Shown here in pieces: positions 35,672-41,859 of a DNA stretch of 41,859 nucleotides. Origin of the DNA: Paenibacillus sp. PAMC 26794. Lineage in GTDB: Bacteria; Bacillota; Bacilli; Paenibacillales; Paenibacillaceae. The notes under the pieces were generated by a model that was given only the letters and a program-made list of their open reading frames with translations, had not been told where the DNA came from and ran no database searches. The position numbers were made by a program, and so were the translations under genes. How positions within the stretch are numbered: position 1 is the first letter of the stretch; the number at the start of each line of letters is the position of its first letter. The stretch spans positions 1 to 41,859 of the forward strand of contig NZ_ANHX01000026.1 in assembly GCF_000316035.1 (NCBI RefSeq), in the 5' to 3' direction.

Positions 35672-36178
35672 TTACCCCTTTCCCGAAAGCCACACCTTTT
35701 CAAGCGCGCTGTATAGCTCAGAGGCTGCTTTATCCAGCCGAACTGGCTTCCAGTCCCCATTCACCCACACATGCTGGGTAGAACCTGTAACTAGCCGTTC
35801 ACCGGGGAGTGATTCCTCAGTTGACCATACCCGTTCTCCAATCACCATATGCTCATCAGGTTCTTCAGACATGCGTCTTACGTCATACTCATAATTCAGT
35901 CGCAGACCACTAAATGCAGCAATACGGGTGAAAATGATAATCTCATCATCATATCGGGCAGGCTTGTGATACTTCACATCCAGTCCGGTTACGGGAAGCA
36001 GTAACCCCTGTTCCTCCATTTTACGATATGTATACCCCATTTGGCGAATCATCTCAGTTCGACCGATTTCAAACCAATTCAAATAGTTCGCGTGGTAGAC
36101 CACGCCCATCTGGTCACTTTCTTGATAGCGTACACGAAGACGTGCCGCATACCAGTTACCATTGCTCTGTTCTCGCAC
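35672..36178 (-). CDS. Acyl-CoA thioesterase (4-hydroxybenzoyl-CoA thioesterase-like hotdog fold)
   Basis: About 168 aa of the YbgC/4HBT hotdog family, which hydrolyses acyl-CoA thioesters. The motif VRYQESDQMGVVYHANYLNW contains the catalytic Asp and the family HANY. The start is a GTG (MREQSNGNW), chosen because a perfect AAGGAGG lies 8 nt upstream. An open frame continues to 36298 but overlaps the pyk terminator. It has a TTGACA-like -35 box at 36230-36235, with no clear -10. Confidence 0.9.
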   Translation of the reverse strand: MREQSNGNWYAARLRVRYQESDQMGVVYHANYLNWFEIGRTEMIRQMGYTYRKMEEQGLLLPVTGLDVKYHKPARYDDEIIIFTRIAAFSGLRLNYEYDVRRMSEEPDEHMVIGERVWSTEESLPGERLVTGSTQHVWVNGDWKPVRLDKAASELYSALEKVWLSGKG

Positions 36179-36243
36179 GTTATCGGCCTCCTTCGTTCTA
36201 TCATTCATACGTGTTATATCGTTGTAAAGTGTCAATAAGATGG

Positions 36244-36278
36244 AAAAAAAGCAACGGGACAATAAAGCCCCATTGCTT
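36244..36278 (-). terminator. pyk terminator
   Basis: On the minus strand AAGCAATGGG pairs with CCCGTTGCTT, followed by seven Ts. It separates pyk from the thioesterase-fxsA unit. Confidence 0.85.
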
Positions 36279-36309
36279 CTTTCCTGTTGCTTCTCCACCC
36301 AAGACGCTA

Positions 36310-37737
36310 TTAAGCGTTGTTTGGAATTTGGCTTACTTTAATCAGGTTGGTAGAACCGGAACGACCCAAAGGTACACCTGCTGTGATCACAACCAGGTCT
36401 CCTTCTTTAACAAGTCCGGATTTTACGCCGCCTTCAATTGCATTTTCGAACAAAGCATCCGTGGAATCAACCAGTCTTCCTTTGACAGGAGTTACACCCC
36501 AAGCCAGAGCCAAACGACGGGAAGTTCTGTCTTCCGTTGTCACAGCGATGATTGGAGATTCTGGACGATACTTGGAAATCATGCGTGCAGTATGTCCTGA
36601 TTCAGTCGAAGTAATGATCGCTTTTGCGTTCAAATCTTGAGCTTGGAGGGCAACCGATTGGCTGATTGCTTCTGTAACTGTTGTTTGTTGAGCAACACGT
36701 TGTTTCAGGTACAACTCTTGGTAAGGCAGAGCAGATTCTGCTTTTTCAGCAATACGGGACATGGTCAGAACAGATTCAACTGGGTATTTACCCGCAGCTG
36801 TCTCACCTGACAACATGATTGCGTCCGTACCGTCGAAGATCGCATTCGCCACGTCACTTGCTTCCGCACGTGTTGGACGCGGGTTACGCTGCATGGAATC
36901 CAGCATTTGTGTAGCTGTGATAACCGGTTTACCTGCAACGTTACATTTTTGGATCATGCGTTTTTGTACCAATGGTACTTCTTCCGCAGGAATCTCAACA
37001 CCCAGGTCTCCACGAGCAACCATCAGGCCGTCAGACACTTCAAGGATTTCGTCGAGGTTATCGACACCTTGTTGGTTTTCGATTTTGGAGATGATTTGGA
37101 TATGTCCAGCATTGTGTTTTTCAAGCAATTCACGAATCTCAAGTACGTCACTTGCTTTACGTACAAAAGAAGCCGCGATGAAATCGACACCTTGTTCGAT
37201 ACCAAATACGATATCGTTAGCGTCTTTTTCGGTGATACCCGGCAGAGAAATGGCAACGCCCGGAACGTTAACACCTTTTTTGCTTTTGATCGATCCGCCG
37301 TTAACGATACGGCATTTGATCTCGGTGCCTTGCACTTCCACCACAGTCAGTCCGATCAGACCGTCGTCGATCAGAATTGTAGATCCCGGTTCAACATCAT
37401 TCGGAAGATCTGTATACGTAATGGAAAGACGTTCTTTGGTGCCCAGAATTTCTTCTGTTGTCAAAGTGATGTACTCGTCTTGAACCAATTCGATCGGTTC
37501 AACTTCGAGTTTACCTGTCCGAATTTCCGGTCCTTTGGTGTCCAGCAGGATCGCTACTGTTTTGTTCAACTCTTCGCATGCTTGGCGAATCGCAATGATC
37601 CGTCCGCCGTGCTCATCGAAATCACCGTGGGAGAAGTTCAGACGGGCCACATTCATACCGGCCATAATCAATTTTTTGGTGTTCTCCAGAGATTCACTGG
37701 ATGGACCAATGGTACATACAATTTTCGTTTTACGCAT
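36310..37737 (-). CDS. pyk: Pyruvate kinase
   Basis: Converts phosphoenolpyruvate and ADP to pyruvate and ATP. At 475 aa it has the A, B and C domains of the standard enzyme: [12 protein letters not shown], the catalytic-metal stretch [27 protein letters not shown] and [13 protein letters not shown]. It lacks the C-terminal phosphohistidine-like extension of about 110 aa found in Bacillus and Geobacillus pyruvate kinases (585-587 aa). The ATG follows GGAGG. In Bacillus subtilis pfkA lies just upstream; here accA does, across a 105-bp gap. Confidence 0.97.
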   Translation of the reverse strand: MRKTKIVCTIGPSSESLENTKKLIMAGMNVARLNFSHGDFDEHGGRIIAIRQACEELNKTVAILLDTKGPEIRTGKLEVEPIELVQDEYITLTTEEILGTKERLSITYTDLPNDVEPGSTILIDDGLIGLTVVEVQGTEIKCRIVNGGSIKSKKGVNVPGVAISLPGITEKDANDIVFGIEQGVDFIAASFVRKASDVLEIRELLEKHNAGHIQIISKIENQQGVDNLDEILEVSDGLMVARGDLGVEIPAEEVPLVQKRMIQKCNVAGKPVITATQMLDSMQRNPRPTRAEASDVANAIFDGTDAIMLSGETAAGKYPVESVLTMSRIAEKAESALPYQELYLKQRVAQQTTVTEAISQSVALQAQDLNAKAIITSTESGHTARMISKYRPESPIIAVTTEDRTSRRLALAWGVTPVKGRLVDSTDALFENAIEGGVKSGLVKEGDLVVITAGVPLGRSGSTNLIKVSQIPNNA

Positions 37738-37842
37738 TTTGGGTTTCCTCCGATTTTAAAGGTATTACTCTTTATCTATTTTTCTTTTTCCAACTATTAA
37801 ATTTACTATACTTTTGCTCATTTGTATAGGAAATTCGTCACA

Positions 37843-38874
37843 TTATTCAGCATTTCCCGACAAATTACTCGCAACATCGACTTCTACAAGCTCTTGAGGG
37901 GCTTCAATGGTTGCTTGAGGTTCAAACGTGACCGATCCAATTTTACGGAATTTCTCATAACGATCCTGTTTCAGCTGATCCCCGCTCCAACCCTTCATCT
38001 CGTCGAGATGACGGACCAAAGCTTTACTGATGAAAGCAGCAGACGCTTCATAATCCCGATGAGCACCGCCGCGTGGCTCAGGGACAATCTCTTCAATGAC
38101 TTCCATCTCCAGCAGGTCTTTGGCTGTTATTTTCATTGCTTCAGCCGCCTGATCTGCCTTGGATGCATCCTTCCAGAGAATCGAAGCAGCGCCGTTCGGA
38201 GAGATTGCAGAATAGATCGCATGTTCCAGCATCAACACACGATTACCCACAGCCATAGCGAGGGCACCGCCGCTTCCACCTTCGCCGATGACCACAACAA
38301 TAACAGGAACCGATAGCTTCGCCATTTCCATCAGGTTGCGAGCAATCGCTTCCGATTGACCTCTCTCTTCTGCAGTATTACCCGGATACGCCCCTTTAGT
38401 ATCAATAAACGTAATAATAGGACGGCCAAATTTGTTTGCTTGTTTCATCAGACGCAGTCCTTTTCGGAAACCTTCTGGATGAGCGCTACCGAAAAAGCGG
38501 GCTATATTATCCTTCGTGTCTTTCCCCCGCTGTTGTCCGATTACCGTTACTGTCTTTCCATTCAGCTTGGCAAGTCCGCCAACAACCGCAAGATCGTCTC
38601 CGAACATGCGATCACCGTGCAGCTCAATGAAGTCCGTAAATATCAACTGGATCAGGTCCAGCGCCGTTGGGCGCTGCTGATGACGGGCCAGATGCATCTT
38701 CTGAGCTGCTGTTATACCAGTGTAGATCTCTTCTTCAAGTCTATGGTAACGTTCTTCCAGGCGGGCAATCTCGTCCGTGAAGTCGATCCCTTTTTCCTGT
38801 CCAAACTGTACGAGTTCATCAATCTTTTTGCGCATCTCAACCAGAGGCGCTTCATATGGCAACTCACCCGCCAT
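37843..38874 (-). CDS. accA: Acetyl-CoA carboxylase carboxyltransferase subunit alpha
   Basis: Forms, with AccD, the carboxyltransferase that makes malonyl-CoA for fatty-acid synthesis. The 343-aa protein has the crotonase-like fold motifs [18 protein letters not shown] and [14 protein letters not shown]. The start codon abuts the accD stop (no spacer), and its ribosome-binding site AAAGGAGGGG lies within the last codons of accD, so the two are translated together, which suits the alpha2-beta2 complex. Confidence 0.97.
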   Translation of the reverse strand: MAGELPYEAPLVEMRKKIDELVQFGQEKGIDFTDEIARLEERYHRLEEEIYTGITAAQKMHLARHQQRPTALDLIQLIFTDFIELHGDRMFGDDLAVVGGLAKLNGKTVTVIGQQRGKDTKDNIARFFGSAHPEGFRKGLRLMKQANKFGRPIITFIDTKGAYPGNTAEERGQSEAIARNLMEMAKLSVPVIVVVIGEGGSGGALAMAVGNRVLMLEHAIYSAISPNGAASILWKDASKADQAAEAMKITAKDLLEMEVIEEIVPEPRGGAHRDYEASAAFISKALVRHLDEMKGWSGDQLKQDRYEKFRKIGSVTFEPQATIEAPQELVEVDVASNLSGNAE

Positions 38875-39768
38875 TTAGACCCCTCCTTTTTCACTATGCA
38901 TATCCAGAAGCTTGCCAAGAGTGGCCCGAAGTTCTTTCCGGTGCACAACCATGTCCAACTGACCGTGTTGCATATTAAATTCAGCCGTCTGGAAATCATC
39001 AGGTAACTTCTGACGGATCGTCTGTTCGATAACGATTCTGCCGGCAAAACCAAATACAGCGCCAGGTTCGGCAATGTTAATATCGCCCAAGCTCGCAAAA
39101 CTTGCCGAGACTCCACCTGTCGTCGGGTCCGTAATGACCGAAATGTACAGCCCGCCCTGTTCATCCAAACGGGATAAAGCTGCGCTTGTTTTGGCCATTT
39201 GCATGAGGCTGAGAATACTCTCTTGCATCCGGGCACCACCTGATGTTGAGAAAATAATCAATGGCAAGCGCTTCTCTGTGGCATGCTCAATGGCACGAGT
39301 AATTTTCTCCCCTACAACAGAACCCATGCTGCCTGTGAAGAAATCAAAGCTCATGACAGCCACAACTACAGGCAGGCCCTCAATGGTCCCTTCCCCTGTA
39401 ATTACCGCTTCCTTCAGGCCCGATTTCAGACGCTGTTGTTCCAATTTGTTGCTATATCCAGGAAAGCCAAGCGGATCAACCGATATCATATCAGCATCAA
39501 ACTCAACAAATCCTTGATCATCAAGTACCATAGCAATACGCTCCATAGCATTAAGACGCATATGATAACCGCAGGCAGGACATACTTTCAGATTTTTCTC
39601 CAATTCCTTGCTATATTGAATGGTGCCGCATTTGCTGCACTTGTTCATAAGCCCTTCAGGTATTTCACGTTTTGGGCGTTCTAGGACTTCCTGGCCTTCG
39701 CCGGGAAGTGCACGCTCGGAAGGTATGGTAGCGTACTTCCGTTTCTTCTGGAATATATCTTTGAACAC
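38875..39768 (-). CDS. accD: Acetyl-CoA carboxylase carboxyltransferase subunit beta
   Basis: The 297-aa partner of AccA. An N-terminal zinc ribbon with C44, C47, C63 and C66 precedes the crotonase-like domain ([39 protein letters not shown]). The zinc ribbon can bind RNA or DNA in related enzymes. It is cotranscribed with accA. Confidence 0.97.
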   Translation of the reverse strand: MFKDIFQKKRKYATIPSERALPGEGQEVLERPKREIPEGLMNKCSKCGTIQYSKELEKNLKVCPACGYHMRLNAMERIAMVLDDQGFVEFDADMISVDPLGFPGYSNKLEQQRLKSGLKEAVITGEGTIEGLPVVVAVMSFDFFTGSMGSVVGEKITRAIEHATEKRLPLIIFSTSGGARMQESILSLMQMAKTSAALSRLDEQGGLYISVITDPTTGGVSASFASLGDINIAEPGAVFGFAGRIVIEQTIRQKLPDDFQTAEFNMQHGQLDMVVHRKELRATLGKLLDMHSEKGGV

Positions 39769-39831
39769 AACTACACCTCTCCAGCCGTTGATTTGATGGC
39801 CGCAACCTGCAGAGCGCTGCTTGTGGCAGCT

Positions 39832-40086
39832 TCATCCGCGTGCTACGGTAAACCGCTTACGACCCACACGCTGCCATGGGCCTTGTCCAGCATTCACAAC
39901 AAAAAAATCCGCCGGTACAGGGCAAGGATCAGCGGCTTCTGTCAGCACGATTGATGTTACCTGCAATAACCGAAAGATTGTTGCGCCGATGTTTGAATCT
40001 ATCTTGGTAGGGTCTCCGGGAGCAACCAGGTCGGTCCTTGTCCTAACAAAAAAAGAAGGAAGGACAGCAGCATACAATACATGCAA
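39832..40086 (-). CDS. Doubtful 84-aa ORF
   Basis: I do not recognise it. It opens with TTG about 7 nt after a GAGAGG ribosome-binding-site-like sequence, in the roughly 400-bp gap between accD and the 62-aa gene. The plus strand has a competing long ORF here, so one or both are chance. No motif or signal peptide is seen. Confidence 0.2.
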   Translation of the reverse strand: MHVLYAAVLPSFFVRTRTDLVAPGDPTKIDSNIGATIFRLLQVTSIVLTEAADPCPVPADFFVVNAGQGPWQRVGRKRFTVARG

Positions 40087-40173
40087 GTCGATTCCTCTCT
40101 CCGCTTACGCGATTAGTCCCTTATGTACCGATGGTACTTCTTCATCTGCCAAGGCACGTCGATGTCGAACGTA

Positions 40174-40362
40174 TCAGGAATGCAGAATGGAATTCAGCAC
40201 TTCCTGGACCTCTTCCAATTCCCCAGAAGGGACGCGAATCTCAAATTGCTGCTTGGATAAACTGATGGGACGGGTCTGTACCAGAAAACCTTCTTCCGAA
40301 AGCTTGGTCTTGATCTTGTCCGCAACCTTTGCTGTCGGTGCAATGTAAATCACCGTCCACAT
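40174..40362 (-). CDS. Conserved 62-aa protein (DUF2007-like)
   Basis: A small soluble protein predicted as a single alpha/beta unit: WTVIYIAPTAKVADKIK, then an amphipathic C-terminal helix ending LNSILHS. It resembles small proteins of the putative signal-transducing (DUF2007-like) fold. Similar entries in Paenibacillus have been named glutamate decarboxylase, which the size rules out. A promoter with TTGCAG and TATCAT lies upstream. Confidence 0.7.
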   Translation of the reverse strand: MWTVIYIAPTAKVADKIKTKLSEEGFLVQTRPISLSKQQFEIRVPSGELEEVQEVLNSILHS

Positions 40363-40646
40363 GCCTTGTCCGCCCCCTAAGCTAATGTTCAGAGCCCGTA
40401 TATTGGACTAATGATAACATACCTCACTTTTTTTCTGCAAGAAAGGGTTCGGGACCTTTGGGGAGAATTTGGGATCATGAGGGACATTTATCCCCCACGA
40501 ATAACTCATATGGTTGACGAAATCTTCTTGTTGATACCTCTTCCATAAGCAGCCCCAAGCTTATCAGGGCAGCGTCAGCCGCCCTTGAAGACCTTCATAT
40601 GAGTCATTAGATTGACCATAGCATACAAGCATGGAAATACAGGGTG
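40363..40646. other. Intergenic region, mainly control sequence
   Basis: Apart from the promoter at 40411-40440 it holds a GGGCGGC/GCTGCCC short hairpin near 40566-40583 without a T tract. No ORF worth reporting is seen. Confidence 0.4.
40411..40440 (-). promoter_or_regulatory. Candidate sigma-A promoter of the 62-aa gene
   Basis: On the minus strand TTGCAG and TATCAT are separated by 18 bp, about 50 bp before the start codon. Confidence 0.5.
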
Positions 40647-41138
40647 TTAAAGGTCTGAGGGGTATTTTTTGGCTTTAATATTTTTGTGTGCAATCCGGGC
40701 AGAAGCCGCAGCGGCCACCCCTGCGACAAGATCATCCAAAAAGACATGAATGGCTGTTTCATGTTCGTTCAAATCATGAATTACACCTATTTTTTCTTTA
40801 TCCAGGTAACCAAAGCTGGTTAAACCGATCATACCATACACATGAGTAATGCCGAGGGCCAGAGTCTCGTCCACCCCATACAGGGATTCATCCGCTTCCA
40901 TAATAGCTTGTAAAGGTTGGGGCAAGAGTCGTTTCTCCGCAAGTTCGTCGAGAGCAATACCCGTATAGAGCGTATATTGCACCTCTCGTTTCTGCAGAAC
41001 GGATTTCACGCTGGTTACACAGTCGTCCATGGTCAGTTCGGGGTGGTACCCTTTTTGCAGACGGTATACAATTGCGGCGATTGCATCAATCCGTACACCC
41101 CGCCGGGCCAGCATGGCTTCTACGATTTCATATGACAT
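40647..41138 (-). CDS. pgpA: Phosphatidylglycerophosphatase A (PgpA/YutG)
   Basis: Dephosphorylates phosphatidylglycerophosphate to phosphatidylglycerol, a main membrane lipid. The protein (163 aa with this start) matches the Bacillus YutG form, with a C-terminal DDLVAGVAAA motif holding the acidic residues. It lacks the long hydrophobic N-terminus of Escherichia coli PgpA. The start MSYEIVEAML was chosen for its GGGAGG ribosome-binding site 7 nt upstream; the longer frame to 41264 has an unlikely Gly/Pro/Arg-rich beginning. Confidence 0.88.
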   Translation of the reverse strand: MSYEIVEAMLARRGVRIDAIAAIVYRLQKGYHPELTMDDCVTSVKSVLQKREVQYTLYTGIALDELAEKRLLPQPLQAIMEADESLYGVDETLALGITHVYGMIGLTSFGYLDKEKIGVIHDLNEHETAIHVFLDDLVAGVAAAASARIAHKNIKAKKYPSDL

Positions 41139-41372
41139 ATCTCGACCTCCCGCATCAATCCCCCGAGGACCGCGAGGTCCTTCGGTGTTCTCAAGTGTAT
41201 GCAGCAACCTGTTAAAATGTTCATAAAATGTGCGGATGGTTGAGACCAGTCCTACCCTGGACATGTTGCAGGATTGTACATTCAGCGCTGAACTGTAGCT
41301 GGCCTATAACAAGTCTGCAATTTGTTTGTTTAAACCCTGTCGTCAGGGAACCGCGCTCGCACTAAAATAATC

Positions 41373-41407
41373 AAAAAAAACCTGTTCAGCATTGAGCCAA
41401 ACAGGTT
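41373..41407 (-). terminator. dnaE terminator
   Basis: On the minus strand AACCTGTT pairs with AACAGGTT (41379-41386 with 41400-41407) around a 13-nt loop, followed by a T run. It lies about 40 bp past the dnaE stop. Confidence 0.85.
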
Positions 41408-41447
41408 TCATACTATGGATAAGTGTTATAACTTACGGGACAGCCTC

Positions 41448-41859
41448 TTATTTAATTTTGACTGTGCCTTCACCCAGCATTTTCTCCATCTCGGAAAACA
41501 AGGTTGGCGATGGCTTAATCCGGTAGGCATCACTCAGCGCAAGCAGCTTCTGCTGCTGCTCATAGAAGAGCACCGTCGCCACAGGTCCGGGATGCTCCTG
41601 AAGCAGCTGCTTCAGACGTGCCAGAAGCTCAGGCTTCTCCGCATGCGGAGCAATCTTCACGAACACCCGCTGCTCCACCGCCCGCGGTTCGCGGCTCTGC
41701 TCCGGGCTGCCTGCCGCCTCAGCGGCACCGCCGGCCCGGGAAGCCGCCGCCGTGGCTGCGCCCGTACCCGCCGCATCGCTGCGCGTCGCTGCCGAGCCGT
41801 GGCTCCCGCTGCTACGCGCAGCGGAAACATCACCGCCTGCGCTGCTGCGCTGCGCTTCG
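41448..41859 (-). CDS. dnaE: DNA polymerase III subunit alpha, C-terminal part (gene runs off the window)
   Basis: The frame stays open from the stop at 41448-41450 to the window end, giving the last 136 residues. The final 75 (RVFVKIAP ... LGEGTVKIK) match the C-terminal OB-like end of DnaE: hPGPVATVLFYE, LSDAYRIKPSP and MLGEGTVKIK have the expected spacing. Upstream is a segment of about 60 residues made almost only of Ala, Gly, Ser and Arg, encoded in DNA of very high GC. The dnaE-accD neighbourhood is as in Bacillus subtilis. An internal GTG at 41678 is not the real start. Confidence 0.85.
   Translation of the reverse strand, partial: EAQRSSAGGDVSAARSSGSHGSAATRSDAAGTGAATAAASRAGGAAEAAGSPEQSREPRAVEQRVFVKIAPHAEKPELLARLKQLLQEHPGPVATVLFYEQQQKLLALSDAYRIKPSPTLFSEMEKMLGEGTVKIK

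Noticed and set aside
36200..36240. TTTACA/ATAACA 11-bp pair before the thioesterase gene
   Set aside because: One weak match only, overlapping a TTGACA box. There is no phosphate-related neighbour, so it is probably chance.
36907..37800. A 297-aa plus-strand ORF opposite pyk
   Set aside because: Antisense shadow of pyk, rich in Phe, Asp and Cys, with no motif.
39821..40348. A 175-aa plus-strand ORF between accD and pgpA
   Set aside because: It overlaps the better supported 62-aa minus gene, is rich in Ser, Arg and Cys, and lacks a ribosome-binding site.
41139..41300. A possible T-box or leader before pgpA (GGACCTCGCGGTCC)
   Set aside because: No AGGGTGGNACCGCG motif and no leader stem arrangement, and pgpA is not a T-box target. 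It is a simple palindrome.
1..41859. CRISPR array, integrase, restriction system or phage gene
   Set aside because: I looked for spaced repeats and the usual motifs on both strands and saw none.

Overview
The window looks like a chromosomal segment of a spore-forming, low-to-mid GC Firmicute, most probably Paenibacillus. Evidence: the gene order dnaE ... accD-accA-pyk ... ytvI-citZ-icd-mdh ... phoR/phoP ... polA-mutM-ytaF-coaE ... nrdR is the Bacillales backbone; an alpha/beta-type small acid-soluble spore protein and the sporulation membrane proteins YtaF and YtvI are present; and two very large secreted proteins end in three S-layer-homology (SLH) repeats, a habit typical of Paenibacillus. 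Genus assignment is inference.

Layout. 1-680: low-information sequence with a possible insertion-sequence relic and an unrecognised short ORF. 688-13010: an accessory block of two divergent surface enzymes, a 2770-aa minus-strand protein with four LamG-like and two GH43 modules, and a 1204-aa plus-strand protein with a CBM9-like module and an alpha/beta-hydrolase. Both end in SLH repeats, and the 395-bp region between them holds two cre-like catabolite-repression sites. 13216-13415: a tRNA-Ala(GGC) with its own promoter and terminator, which marks the edge of the conserved backbone. 13515-20085: nrdR, a SASP gene, a lytic transglycosylase, coaE, ytaF, mutM and polA. 20283-25988: a phosphate-response cluster (phoU, pstB, a soluble CBS-chemoreceptor-like protein, phoP, phoR). 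26356-29868: an SDR oxidoreductase, a 7TM-PAS-GGDEF protein and a small membrane protein. 30004-33513: the TCA block mdh-icd-citZ. 34045-39768: ytvI, fxsA, a thioesterase, pyk, accA and accD. 40174-41859: a 62-aa conserved protein, pgpA and the 3' end of dnaE, which runs off the window.

The most interesting part is the phosphate cluster. Three separate minus-strand promoters (before pstB, before the CBS-chemoreceptor gene and before phoP) carry TTTACA/TTAACA hexamers spaced exactly 11 bp apart, the signature of PhoP-binding Pho boxes. Two of the arrays have the same layout, with good hexamers at 0, 11 and 33 bp and a poor one at 22. This places a membrane-less protein made of CBS domains plus a methyl-accepting-chemotaxis signalling hairpin inside the predicted Pho regulon, wedged between phoP and pstB. 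I know of no described role for such a protein in phosphate signalling. The gene order phoR then phoP is also the reverse of Bacillus subtilis.

Other points of note are a frameshift that destroys the end of the last SLH repeat of the 1204-aa protein, an internal duplication of a LamG-Ig-Ig-GH43 unit in the 2770-aa protein, a perfect 16-bp hairpin at 33885-33920, a very GC-rich Ala/Gly/Ser linker near the end of dnaE, and a short pyruvate kinase with no adjacent pfkA.
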